DNA of 64,000 nucleotides from an uncultured Scytonema sp. (GTDB lineage: Bacteria > Cyanobacteriota > Cyanobacteriia > Cyanobacteriales > Nostocaceae): positions 1 through 64,000 of the forward strand of contig CALMVQ010000232.1 in NCBI GenBank assembly GCA_937873135.1, in the 5' to 3' direction. The notes beneath the pieces were generated by a model. It ran no database searches. It worked only from the letters and a program-made list of their open reading frames with translations, and was not told where the DNA came from. The translations under genes were made by a program, and so were the position numbers. This document shows, in pieces, positions 9,753 to 19,904 of this stretch. The first letter of the stretch is position 1; each line of letters starts with the position of its first letter.

Positions 9753-11594
9753 AGTTATTTAACTACGATTCTAGTGTTCCCTGAAATTCCTCTCAAGTAA
9801 CAGATTTACCTCTCATGTAAAATCTGGTTTACAGCAGTTTTCACATAGATGAACTACACCGTTTGTAAGGGCGTTCGCCTTCTGGCGTTCCCGTAGGGTA
9901 CGGTACCGAAAGCCTCTATGACTGTAGTCTATTTATCTGAAAACTACTGTAATTATATAGCTGTCGTAAAGTCAGTATAGGTAGAACCTCTCTCTCCCAT
10001 TTACGAGCAACATAGTTCAGTTCAGCCCAAAATCAGGTAAGTTGACCTGCACAAATATAATAGCTGTCGCCTAAGCCGTTAGGACCACGCATTAATCGAC
10101 ACAAAAGCCGCAACACTCCCCCTTAAGGTAGCGATCTTCGCAGCCCTCTTCTCCCGAAGGGGGTACTTCACGATGAAGACCTACAGGTGAACAACTCGAT
10201 TCGCGTAAACAGTTGCGCGGCGTAGTACTGGTTTTTCCCTCGACTAGTCAACGGTAGATGCCTTCAACCGCGTACATAGTGAATTGATTTTTGTCCTAAG
10301 TTTCTTGTCTGTTCCTACAAATCATTATAGGTTCGTTATTGCGCTTTAACGCAACTACGAACCAAATATAGGAATTTTACATTTCGTTACATAGTTTTGT
10401 TTTTTATTGCCGACTTACTTAAGCTTGGTGATACAGAAGCTTGAGAAGAGCGTCAACGGGCTTAACTTTCACATCTGGTAATCTGTCTAATTTTCCAAAG
10501 GATGCCTTTGATAGCCATTCTTTTTTGCTAATTATCACAAAATTCCTCTGTTTAAGTATAATATACACTGCTTTAGTATTAGGAAATACTCTCTAGAAGG
10601 ATTTTCGTATCTATTTAATACCGTTTAGAGGCACTAACTAGCAACTGACGTTAAGGTGACGAGGTCAACTCACAAGAATTGTAATTATAAGACATCGCTT
10701 TTCATGAACCCGCGATCGCTGCTTTGACGAAAATTGTAATCATAAACTCCTTTCACTCTCCTGCCAGATCTGAATGAAAGTCCCTTTTCCCCCACTTTTT
10801 ATTTTTTCTTTTTGAAAATATTTTTATATCCATAACACATAATTCATATAATTACCATCTATCATTAGTTAGTTTTTTTAATACGAGTACTATTTATTAC
10901 TTTGGAGCCATGCCTATGTTTACACCTGTAATTTGGAATATAATTTGACAAATGCTGGATTGTTCTCTTTGAACAGAGTCAAAAGAATAGCCGAAAATGT
11001 CGAAAATGTCACCGAATAATGACATTATGTAAATATACTTAATTTTTAAATTGCTTGAAATACTCATAAATATAATTTTTAATTATCTAATTTTATAAAA
11101 AATTAAATAAAACTTAACATCGCAATGCGGAATTAAAAATTACAAATTACAAATTAAAAAAGCTTTGATTGTAGGCTTTCTGGCAGTTCCGTAGACGCGC
11201 AGCGACTTCCCGCAGGGTATTATGGTAGCTTTATTTCCGCCACCGTGTACTATTAAGCTAATGTCAGGCTCAGTAAGCGAAAGTAATTGTCTGTTGCTAG
11301 ACTTTAATGAAGGAAATTGCCAAAAGATATCCGAGAAACAAGTATACGTAATCAAAAAAGCTTTGGTATTTAAAGTAACTTTGTATACTTTAAAAAAAGT
11401 AATATTTATAGCTCTAGATAATTACTGTATTTTTTTATTTTGAAAAAGAATAATATAAAAGAGGAAGACTTTTTATTTTTTTTTTTTTAATAGACTCTAC
11501 TAACAGTGTTATTAATATTTTATTGAACACTGAATAAAGCAGAGTGATACACACATTCTTTTTTAAAATATGATTTAAATATTGAGTTTTAAAG
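9753..11594. other. 1.8-kb gene-free spacer rich in repeats
   Basis: No credible coding region is visible. The spacer contains a MITE-like element (9829-9952) and a hairpin at 10330-10363 (GGTTCGT...ACGAACC). A direct repeat of AATTGTAAT(T/C)ATAA occurs near 10676 and 10732, and a GC-rich repeat fragment at about 11173-11220. The last 400 bases are very AT-rich and should hold the promoter of the 11595 operon. Confidence 0.55.
9829..9952. mobile_element. MITE-like element with 30-bp inverted termini
   Basis: The left end, beginning TTACAGCAGTTTTC, and the reverse complement of the right end, beginning TTACAGTAGTTTTC, match over about 30 bases with a few differences. The interior (about 60 bases) carries a GGCGTTCCCGTAGGGTA-type repeat. 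The element is non-coding and 124 bases long, which fits a miniature inverted-repeat transposable element. Confidence 0.6.
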
Positions 11595-12293
11595 ATGAAA
11601 GAAGTACTTGCGCTTATTAAAAAAAAGAAGCGAGAATTCGCCCAGTTAAAGTTATTTCAGTATTTGCAAGATCAGAGCATAGATCCGAAACAACGGTTAG
11701 CTTGGGCACCCTGTTTGGCTCCATTTGCAATGGGTTTTGGGCAGTTGAACAAATATGATCTACGAAAAGAGCCAACGAATAATCCAATTCAAAAATTAAT
11801 TAATAAGCATACTTACGAAGATGACCATCACTGGATATGGTTTCTAGAAGATATTGAGAAACTGGGGTTGAATCAATCCATGAATTTCAGTGATTCTATG
11901 AAATTTTATTTTGGAGAAGAAACGTATAAAACACGCCAGGTTTGTCATCAAATTGCGCTATATACATTTTCGGCAGAACCTATTGTCGTGCTAGCAGCTA
12001 TTGAGGCAATAGAGGCAACAGGAAATGTTGCTTTAGCTCGAACTGCACAAGTAGCACAAGAACTTGAACAAATTACTAAGCAAAGCTATCGCTATTTTGG
12101 TCAGCATCACTTTTGTGTAGAAACTGGTCATACTACAGGAACCAATGATGTAGAGCAGTTAATTGAGAGAATACAACTTACTGATGAGCAAACAACTGAA
12201 GCTTTCGCAGTGGTGGAAAAAGTATTTGAAGTATTTACGGAAGCCGTCAATGAGATGATGGAGTATGCAGAAAAGCACCCTATTGAGGAGTAA
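11595..12293 (+). CDS. haem-oxygenase-like diiron (HDO-type) protein
   Basis: The 232-residue all-helical product resembles the iron-containing redox enzyme (Haem_oxygenas_2/TenA-like) fold. Candidate metal ligands are in HTYEDDHHWIWFLEDIEKLG (His72, Glu75, His78/79), an acidic helix AAIEAIEATG (Glu137/Glu140), and HHFCVETGH (His172, Glu176, His179). Spacing follows the H/E...E...HxxxExxH pattern of haem-oxygenase-like diiron oxidases. Known members N-oxygenate or cleave amino-acid-derived substrates; the substrate here is unknown. It is the first gene of a plus-strand pair, 138 bases ahead of the flavoprotein. AT-rich upstream DNA and isolation suggest an acquired unit. Confidence 0.7.
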   Translation: MKEVLALIKKKKREFAQLKLFQYLQDQSIDPKQRLAWAPCLAPFAMGFGQLNKYDLRKEPTNNPIQKLINKHTYEDDHHWIWFLEDIEKLGLNQSMNFSDSMKFYFGEETYKTRQVCHQIALYTFSAEPIVVLAAIEAIEATGNVALARTAQVAQELEQITKQSYRYFGQHHFCVETGHTTGTNDVEQLIERIQLTDEQTTEAFAVVEKVFEVFTEAVNEMMEYAEKHPIEE

Positions 12294-12431
12294 CTTTTAA
12301 AAGCTGCAAAAAGAACTAAAATGTAAATTTGCTTGTGTTTGTGAAAGTATAAGGGTGTTTAGTCACTATGCCTATACATACATTGTAATTTCAGTGAGAA
12401 AGAAAATATCTGAGTTGCTATAGTTAAATAT

Positions 12432-14006
12432 ATGAACATTTATACAGATTTTGAATACTTAATTATTGGTGCTGGTCCTGGTGGAATACAGTTGGGCTAT
12501 TTTCTAGAAAAATCTAATCGTAATTATTTAATATTAGAAGCAGGCGAGACTGCCGGAACTTTTTTCAAAAATTTTCCTAGACATAAGAAATTGATTTCAA
12601 TTAATAAAATTTACACTGGGTATGATGACCCTGAAATTAACCTCCGATGGGATTGGAACTCACTGCTGAGTGATAGTGAAGAAATGCGGTTTAAAAATTA
12701 TAGTAAGCAGTACTTACCGCATACAGATGACCTTGTAAAATATCTTAGTGATTTTGCCACCCACTTTCACCTGAAAGTGAAATACAATTGCCAAGTTGTC
12801 AGGATTGCAAAAAATGACAAGTTTATGGTGATTGATAGTAATGGAAATATTTACTATACAGCACGTCTCATCATTGCTACGGGTTCTTCTAATCCATACA
12901 TTCCGTCAATTCCTGGTATTGAGTTGGCAGAAAACTATACTAATGTATCTATAAATCCTGAAGACTTTACAAATCAAAGAGTATTAATCATCGGCAAAGG
13001 GAATTCCGGGTTTGAAACTGCTGATCATCTACTAGCAACAGCAGCACTTATTCACATAGCTAGTCCAAATCCAGTCTCAATGGCATGGAAGACCAAATAT
13101 GTAGGTCATCTGCGAGCAGTTAATAACAACTTGCTAGATACATATCAACTGAAATCACAGAACGTCATGCTGGACGCTACTCTAGAAAAAATTGAGCGCC
13201 AAGACGGTAAGTTTCTCGTGTCCTTTGCCTACAGTCACGCTGATAAAGAATTAGAAGACATAGTTTATGATCGCATAATCTTATGTACTGGATTCCGCTT
13301 TGATGATTCGATCTTTGACGAATCATGTAAACCAGAGCTAGTTATTAACAACCGCTTTCCGAATCAAACCAGCGAATGGGAATCGACTAATGTCAAGGAC
13401 TTGTATTTTGTTGGGGTACTAATGCATATGCGGGATTACAAAAAGAAGCAATCTGGCTTTATTCATGGTTTTCGTTACAATATTCGTGTACTGCAACATA
13501 TCTTAAAGCGTAAATATCATAATCAAGAGTTACCTTATCAACTTATTGATTCCACTCCTCAAAGTTTAATGGAAGCTATTATTAGAAGGGTCAATCTAAG
13601 CTCAGGGTTGTGGCAGCAAACAGGTTTTCTGTGCGATCTGATTATTATCCCCAATCATGGCGAAGCGGCGCAGTACTATGAGGACATGCCAACGGACTAC
13701 ATCTATGATAGCGATTTAGGTCAGCATTACCACTACTACACTGTTACGTTAGAGTTTGGACTTGATGTTATATATGCAAATCCAGATCCTTTCGCACTCG
13801 AGCGCGTCCATAAAAATAATGTTGAGCGAGCCGCTCTCAGTACTTTTATCCACCCTATCATTCGGCACTTTTGCGGAAAGACTTTGATTGCTGAGCATCA
13901 TGTGATTGAGGATGTTGCTAGTGAATGGTTAGAGGAGGTGCATATTAAGCCTTTGCAGGAATTCTTGTGTAATCAGTTTTCCTACAGATATCTGTGGCTA
14001 AAGTAG
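12432..14006 (+). CDS. FOXRED2/ERFAD-like FAD-dependent oxidoreductase
   Basis: A 524-residue flavoprotein with an N-terminal FAD Rossmann motif (GAGPGG at residues 13-18) and a second dinucleotide motif (LIIGKGNSGFE near residue 185). The blocks FPRHKKLISINK, LRWDWNSLL and NNNLLDTYQLKS closely match those of eukaryotic FOXRED2 (ERFAD). About 150 C-terminal residues form an extra domain beyond the flavin-monooxygenase core. There is no signal peptide or ER-type tail. It follows the diiron-type gene on the same strand, so the two probably act together in oxidising an unknown substrate. Family resemblance is strong; the reaction is not known. Confidence 0.82.
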   Translation: MNIYTDFEYLIIGAGPGGIQLGYFLEKSNRNYLILEAGETAGTFFKNFPRHKKLISINKIYTGYDDPEINLRWDWNSLLSDSEEMRFKNYSKQYLPHTDDLVKYLSDFATHFHLKVKYNCQVVRIAKNDKFMVIDSNGNIYYTARLIIATGSSNPYIPSIPGIELAENYTNVSINPEDFTNQRVLIIGKGNSGFETADHLLATAALIHIASPNPVSMAWKTKYVGHLRAVNNNLLDTYQLKSQNVMLDATLEKIERQDGKFLVSFAYSHADKELEDIVYDRIILCTGFRFDDSIFDESCKPELVINNRFPNQTSEWESTNVKDLYFVGVLMHMRDYKKKQSGFIHGFRYNIRVLQHILKRKYHNQELPYQLIDSTPQSLMEAIIRRVNLSSGLWQQTGFLCDLIIIPNHGEAAQYYEDMPTDYIYDSDLGQHYHYYTVTLEFGLDVIYANPDPFALERVHKNNVERAALSTFIHPIIRHFCGKTLIAEHHVIEDVASEWLEEVHIKPLQEFLCNQFSYRYLWLK

Positions 14007-14115
14007 CTGTTGCTTAGTACACTACTACATTAGCAATGTCTTAGTTTCAATCTTCCCGTAGTTCTTAGAACGCGTAGGAAAAAAGGTAGATTAAAGAACA
14101 GATAATAAGTCTTTT

Positions 14116-17100
14116 CTACAATTGATGCATCGGGATCTCAATCAAAAACTCAGTACCCTGTCCTAAAGTTGAATGGCAAATTAACTTACCCTTGTGTTTG
14201 TCCACGATAATCTGATAGCTAATAGATAACCCCAACCCTGTGCCACTTCCTACAGGCTTAGTAGTAAAAAAGGGGTCAAAGATTTTCTCCTGAACTTGGA
14301 CATTCATGCCAGGACCGTTATCAGCAATCCGAACCCTTACAGTATGGTCATCTACCAATTCAGTGCGAATGCGAATTGAGGGAATAAGGGAATCTCCACT
14401 TCCTGTTTCCCACTGTCTATTCCTTACTCCCTCTTCAAGAGCATCAATCGCATTACTTAAGATATTCATAAACACCTGATTTAACTGACCAGCGTAACAA
14501 GCAACATTAGGCAGTTGTCCGTATTCTTTGATGACTTCAATTTCAACCCGATCGCTCTTTGTTTTGAGTCGATGTTGCAAAATCATTAAGGTGTTGTCGA
14601 TTCCCTCATGAATATTTACAGGCTTCATTTCCGCTTCATCTAAACGGGAGAAGTTGCGTAAGCTCAAAACAATACTCCGAATACGTGAGCTTCCCACATT
14701 CATCGAATCTAGAAGTTTTGTCAGATCTGTTACCAAGAAGTCTAAGTCAATTTCTTCAGCTTTTTCCTGGATGAGAGGCGAGGAATCAGGGTATTCCTGC
14801 TGATATACCTCTATTAAATCTAGCAAATCTTTGACATAATTGTGAGCATGAGTAATATTGCCATGAATAAAGTTGATGGGATTATTCATTTCGTGAGCAA
14901 TGCCTGCCATCATTTGCCCCAAACTCGACATTTTTTCACTTTGAATTAATTGGGTTTGCGTACTTTGTAAATCTTTTAGAGCTTGTTGCAAACGTTTATT
15001 TTTTTCGTTGAGTTCCTGCGTTCTCTCTGTCACTTTCTCCTCAAGAGTATGACTATATTCCTCCAAGCGTTCTTTCGCCTCAGTTAAATTGTTGTAGAGA
15101 ATAGCATTCTCTAGGCATATAGCTGCTTGAGTCATGAGGAGTTTGAGAACTTCTACCCGATCATGGGTAAATGCTCCTGTGGTTAGATTATTTTCTAGAT
15201 AAAGAATACCAATCAGTTTACTTTGATTAATAATCGGTAAACACAATATACTTTTAGGTTGCTTTGTGACAATATAGCGATCATTTGCTGTGAAGGCATC
15301 AGTTCTTGCATCATCAATTACTAAGATTTCCTGAGTGCGTTTGACATAGTTTATCAAAGTAACAGGAACATCGCTGCTAGATATATATATGGATGGGAAT
15401 TCTGTGGAAAGGGTTACAGAACTTGAACTGACTGCGCTGACAGTTAACTTCAAGTTATCGCCTTCCCTCAGAATTAAAGCGCACTTAGAGGCTCCCGCGT
15501 TCTCCATCACAACTTCCATTAAAGTAGAAAGCAGTAGCTCAAGCTCAATTTGCCCAGAGAGTGCTTGAGAGGCTTTGATGACGGCTGCCAAATCTAGAGA
15601 GTCTGAAATAATTGTATTGGAACTGATAACAGCTTGGCGATTGCTGAAATTTGATAAGGTTGTGCTATTGGAAGAGATACTTTTCTCTTGAGGATGAATG
15701 TTAAATCTTTCTTGCGGAAGAACGGTGTAAAGTATTTGAGGATAGCGTTTTGCCAAGTCGTCAACTTTAGCTATTGCTCCCCAGCGAAAGTAGCCATAGT
15801 AGGCATCAGTTAGATAAATTTGGGCAATCTTTGGTTTACCCCATTCTAGATAGAATTTAGCTGCAAGTTCATTCGCAAGAGCTTCTTCATTAATGTACTC
15901 GTGTTCTTTAGCGAGTGCGAGGGCGAGATCATACAATTCCATCGCCTCCATATTGTTGCCAAGAACCCGATTTTTTTCAGCTTCAACTAAATAAAATTTA
16001 TGCAAATAATTCATTGGGGCATGATGCGCCCATTTCTCCATCTTTTGCTGATTGGTATATATTTTTTCTAAGATTTGTTTTTGTTCAGAATCTTGGACAT
16101 TACAATATATTGCTAACCTTGCCAGTGAATCGTAGAAATGAAATTGAGGAATAACAATCTTTCCGATTCCACCGTGTAAATATTTTTCTGCGTTGGCAGC
16201 ATTTTTGAGCGCTTGAGTGTAGTCCGCAAAAAGATAACAGAGATGCGTCTTGCAGAAATATAGGTATAAAAGTGCGATTGCATCATTGCTTTTAAAATGA
16301 AGCGGTAGCATGTTCTGCTCATTATATGCTTCACCAATTAAATGACATGGATTATCAACACGTCCCAGCAAATTCAAGACAGTCTGTCGATAGATCTCAT
16401 TCCAGTAAAACATCCTTCCCTGCTTAATTTGCCAGATAGCATTGCTGTATGTTTTTATCTCACGTTCAAGCCCTGCTAGCTCTTTACCCATAAAATATGT
16501 AGTGTAAGAGCAAGTATAAAGAGCATAGGCAGCAAATTCTAAATCGCCTATTTCCAGACCTATAGAGTAAACTTCTCGGAGAGGTTTTAATGTTTCTCTC
16601 ATATGCTCCTTCCAAGGTCTAATCAGATGATTAAATGTCTCAAGAACCTTCACACTAACTTCTTTAGTTTGGAACCGAGATAACAGACCTTCAGCTAGTT
16701 TACCAAATCGATAACCAGACTCAATGTCTCCCACTACCCCGCACAGCATTAACCCGTAAGCAACATATGCAAAGGCAGACAAGGGGGCGTTGCCATATTT
16801 AACCGATAAGTTAATCTGTTTAAGAACAATCAGTGAGAAAAGTGCAGGAATAACTTGATAGGCGAAAACAATTACATTAGATAAGATACGCATGGCTGCC
16901 ATCGGTTGAGCTTCCGTCATCTCGGGCAGATGAATTAAATCCTCAATACGTCTATCAGCTAGATTTGCGGCAGTTCTCTCAAGTTCATGCTGAACATCAG
17001 ACTGACTAGGATTTTCCGGAAACTCAACCCCCAATAACTTCAAAAAGGGTAGCGCGGTATTAACAGCTTCTAGTGCTTTGTTCTGCGCCCCATAAGCTTG

Positions 17101-19752
17101 AATTTTAACTTCATAAACTTTCACTTTGTCCAGCACTGTTTTAGCCTGTGCCAATACTACTTGAATAAATTGCTCTGTTTGCTCAAAATCACCAGCCAGG
17201 TATCCCACCTCTGCTGCTGTCTCATACAAAGCTAGGGTTATCTCGTATTTTTTCTCCCAGCAATCATCTGCTAGTAATTGGGTTCCAATAGTTAAATACT
17301 TAAGCGCTGCTGTATAAGCCGTTGATGCTTTAGCTCTACGTCCGGCAATTAAATTCATCCTTGCCAGTTCATCGCGCTCAGTTTGATCAGTAAGTAATTC
17401 CTGCGCTATGTTGAACTGATTGACACTATCAAAAATCCTTTCTTCCTGTTCTTCGACTGAGACGTTACTTAACAACAGTCTGCCAATTCTTAAGTGAAAT
17501 GATTGTTTTTGAGATTCAGGAATTAGAGCATAAGTAGCCTGTTGTACTCTGTCATGCACAAATTTATATTTTGTAGCTTCGTGCTTGAAGACTGTTGATG
17601 CTTGACGGTTTACGGTTAATAGCGAACTATTAACTGTTAATGATGAATTATTACTTTTTGGGAGTAAGTTATAATCTTCTTCAGGTAAAATTAGCCCTTC
17701 AACTAACGCTGTCCATAAATCTGCGGCTGTATCTACCATAGACTTTTGATGAACAATAGCGACAGCTTGTAAATCAAATTGGTTACCAATGCAGGCGGCA
17801 ATTTTTAAGACTTCTTGAGTGTCGCTTGGCAACTTCTCCAGTTGAAGTATTAAAAACTCTACGACATCATCTGTTATAGATAATGTCTGAACTTTGGCAA
17901 TATCACACTGCCAGTAATTAGCATCATAGTTAAATTCAATTATTTCCTCATTATATAAGTATTTGAGAAATTGATGAGTAAAGAAGGAGTTACCTTTTGT
18001 TTTAGCAAACACCATTTGTGTGAGAGGAACAGCAATTTCTTCTCGACAACGAAGAGTATCGGCAATCAGGCAGTTTAAATCCTCCTGAGTTAATGATTGT
18101 AGTGTAATAGTATTAATCGGTGACCCATTTCTTCTAATTTCATTTAAGGTTAAACTAAGTGGATGTGCCTCGGAAAATTCATTATCCCGGTATGCACCTA
18201 TAAGTAGGAGACATCCTTCACTTTCTCTACTTCTCTCAGTTGAAAGAGATGAAGACGAGAAGTTTTCTTTATTGACTACATAACTTTTATCCATTAATAA
18301 TTGAATTAATTTCAAAGAAGCTGCATCTGCCCATTGTAAATCATCTAGAAAGATAACTAGAGGATGCTCTTTAGTAGCAAACACATGAATAAATCGCTGG
18401 AATAATAAATTAAAACGATTTTGTGCCGCACCACCAGAAAGTTCAGCAACTGGGGGCTGCCTGTCAATAATCAGTTCAAGCTTGGGAATGAGATCAATCA
18501 TGACCTGCGCTTGTTCACCCAAAGCTGACATAATTTTGTCTTTCCACTCTCGAATTTGGGCATCAGTTTCACTTAATAATTGCCCAATTAAGTCCTTAAA
18601 AGCTTGCACCAATCCTGACAGGGGAATATCACGCTCTAACTGGTTAAATTTTCCTTTAATGAAGTAACTTGATGTTTTTAGAATAGGTTTGTGGACTTCG
18701 TTGACTACAACGGTTTTGCCAACTCCAGAGGCACCAACAACCAAAAGCATTTCAGTTGTCCCTTGCGTCACTCGATGAAAAGTAGTAAGTAGCTTTTCAA
18801 CTTGGTGTTTACGACCATAAAGTTTTTCAGGGATGAGAAAACGGTCAGATATATCATCTTTTGCCAACTCAAAAGATGATATCTTTCCAATTTCTTGCCA
18901 CTGCTTTGAGCAAATCTCTAAGTCACGCTTTAAACCTAAAGCACTTTGATAGCGATCTTCGGCATTTTTTGCCATCAACTTGCTGATCACAAGAGACAAA
19001 ACCGGAGGAATGTTAGGATTGAGACTGCTTGCATCTGGTGGTTGTTTAGCAATATGACAGTAGATTAACTCTATTGGCTCGCTACTTGTAAAGGGTAATT
19101 GTCCGGTCAGGAGTTCAAAGAAAGTGACACCGAGAGAATAAAAGTCACTGCGGTAGTCTATACCTCGGTTCATTCTTCCCGTTTGCTCCGGCGAAAGATA
19201 AGCCAATGTACCTTCTAAGAGGTTAGGACTGGTTAGGAATTGAATTTCTCTTGGCAGCAGGGAAGCGATACTAAAGTCGATCAGTCGGATTTCGAGAGTG
19301 GAGGGGTTAATTAGGATATTAGCGGGTTTGATGTCTTTGTGAATGATGCGGTGGCGATGCAGTCCATCAAGGATGGAGGTAATTTGAATACCAATGTGTA
19401 GAAAATCGCTGATTGGTATTTCTCTTTTGCCTGTAAGTTCAACAGAAGAGGTCATGTAATGAGACAGAGAAATATCGCCAAAGTCTTCCATCACGAGTGC
19501 ATAACCGTTACGATGATTTTCTAAGCTATGAGGTTTGACTATACCAGGAAGGTCAAGGTTTTTCGTAATGGTATACTGATTTCGGAACTGCTCAATTTCG
19601 CTAACGCTCGGACATTCATTCCGCATCATTTTGACAATCGCTGATTTTTGATCTTTTTCTCTAATACCTCGGTATACTATAGTTTTGGTTCCCGAGTAAA
19701 TTCTTTCAGTCATTTGATAGCCCGGAAAAATTGTCTGATCTGATATAAACAT
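14116..19752 (-). CDS. Ser/Thr kinase-AAA ATPase-GAF-histidine kinase hybrid
   Basis: Giant 1878-residue signalling protein of the cyanobacterial HstK-like family. Domains in order: Ser/Thr kinase (about 10-270; HKDIKPANILIN catalytic loop and DFS), STAND/AAA_16-type ATPase (P-loop GASGVGKT near 345, Walker B VIFLDDLQWAD), a long helical TPR-like region (about 760-1310), GAF (about 1400-1550), coiled coil, HisKA (GIAHEMNNPINF) and HATPase (ADNGPGMN, GSGTGLGLSISYQ). All catalytic motifs look intact. A response regulator lies upstream on the same strand, but a terminator separates them. Two low-complexity in-frame insertions (near 17600-17660 and 14400-14440) look repeat-derived. Confidence 0.95.
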   Translation of the reverse strand: MFISDQTIFPGYQMTERIYSGTKTIVYRGIREKDQKSAIVKMMRNECPSVSEIEQFRNQYTITKNLDLPGIVKPHSLENHRNGYALVMEDFGDISLSHYMTSSVELTGKREIPISDFLHIGIQITSILDGLHRHRIIHKDIKPANILINPSTLEIRLIDFSIASLLPREIQFLTSPNLLEGTLAYLSPEQTGRMNRGIDYRSDFYSLGVTFFELLTGQLPFTSSEPIELIYCHIAKQPPDASSLNPNIPPVLSLVISKLMAKNAEDRYQSALGLKRDLEICSKQWQEIGKISSFELAKDDISDRFLIPEKLYGRKHQVEKLLTTFHRVTQGTTEMLLVVGASGVGKTVVVNEVHKPILKTSSYFIKGKFNQLERDIPLSGLVQAFKDLIGQLLSETDAQIREWKDKIMSALGEQAQVMIDLIPKLELIIDRQPPVAELSGGAAQNRFNLLFQRFIHVFATKEHPLVIFLDDLQWADAASLKLIQLLMDKSYVVNKENFSSSSLSTERSRESEGCLLLIGAYRDNEFSEAHPLSLTLNEIRRNGSPINTITLQSLTQEDLNCLIADTLRCREEIAVPLTQMVFAKTKGNSFFTHQFLKYLYNEEIIEFNYDANYWQCDIAKVQTLSITDDVVEFLILQLEKLPSDTQEVLKIAACIGNQFDLQAVAIVHQKSMVDTAADLWTALVEGLILPEEDYNLLPKSNNSSLTVNSSLLTVNRQASTVFKHEATKYKFVHDRVQQATYALIPESQKQSFHLRIGRLLLSNVSVEEQEERIFDSVNQFNIAQELLTDQTERDELARMNLIAGRRAKASTAYTAALKYLTIGTQLLADDCWEKKYEITLALYETAAEVGYLAGDFEQTEQFIQVVLAQAKTVLDKVKVYEVKIQAYGAQNKALEAVNTALPFLKLLGVEFPENPSQSDVQHELERTAANLADRRIEDLIHLPEMTEAQPMAAMRILSNVIVFAYQVIPALFSLIVLKQINLSVKYGNAPLSAFAYVAYGLMLCGVVGDIESGYRFGKLAEGLLSRFQTKEVSVKVLETFNHLIRPWKEHMRETLKPLREVYSIGLEIGDLEFAAYALYTCSYTTYFMGKELAGLEREIKTYSNAIWQIKQGRMFYWNEIYRQTVLNLLGRVDNPCHLIGEAYNEQNMLPLHFKSNDAIALLYLYFCKTHLCYLFADYTQALKNAANAEKYLHGGIGKIVIPQFHFYDSLARLAIYCNVQDSEQKQILEKIYTNQQKMEKWAHHAPMNYLHKFYLVEAEKNRVLGNNMEAMELYDLALALAKEHEYINEEALANELAAKFYLEWGKPKIAQIYLTDAYYGYFRWGAIAKVDDLAKRYPQILYTVLPQERFNIHPQEKSISSNSTTLSNFSNRQAVISSNTIISDSLDLAAVIKASQALSGQIELELLLSTLMEVVMENAGASKCALILREGDNLKLTVSAVSSSSVTLSTEFPSIYISSSDVPVTLINYVKRTQEILVIDDARTDAFTANDRYIVTKQPKSILCLPIINQSKLIGILYLENNLTTGAFTHDRVEVLKLLMTQAAICLENAILYNNLTEAKERLEEYSHTLEEKVTERTQELNEKNKRLQQALKDLQSTQTQLIQSEKMSSLGQMMAGIAHEMNNPINFIHGNITHAHNYVKDLLDLIEVYQQEYPDSSPLIQEKAEEIDLDFLVTDLTKLLDSMNVGSSRIRSIVLSLRNFSRLDEAEMKPVNIHEGIDNTLMILQHRLKTKSDRVEIEVIKEYGQLPNVACYAGQLNQVFMNILSNAIDALEEGVRNRQWETGSGDSLIPSIRIRTELVDDHTVRVRIADNGPGMNVQVQEKIFDPFFTTKPVGSGTGLGLSISYQIIVDKHKGKLICHSTLGQGTEFLIEIPMHQL
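17590..17660. repeat. repeat-derived in-frame insertion in the giant kinase
   Basis: Repeated GTTAATA/TTAACTG-type sequence is translated as NSSLTVNSSLLTVNRQAS in a linker before the conserved FVHDRVQQATYALI block. It looks like an intergenic AT-rich filler repeat captured in frame. Confidence 0.45.
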
Positions 19753-19842
19753 TTATACTTGAACTTATAGTTTTTTTTGATGTAAATATAGTATTCCCTA
19801 TAACCTGATACTTCTATCATTGTGTTACTTAGCTTCAATAAC

Positions 19843-19865
19843 AAAAAAGCCTGCTAGGACAGGCT
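19843..19865 (-). terminator. intrinsic terminator after the response regulator
   Basis: On the minus strand AGCCTG-TCCTAG-CAGGCT forms a 6-bp stem followed by a run of T. It lies 40 bases past the response-regulator stop and before the giant kinase gene, so the two are probably not simply one transcript. Confidence 0.75.
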
Positions 19866-19904
19866 CAGTGAATTTATGTACGAATATATACAGATTTGCT
19901 TTTG

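Noticed and set aside
11140-11443. Opposing ORFs of about 70 codons
   Set aside because: They are carried partly by a dispersed GC-rich repeat and AT-rich filler; no ribosome-binding site or homology is visible.
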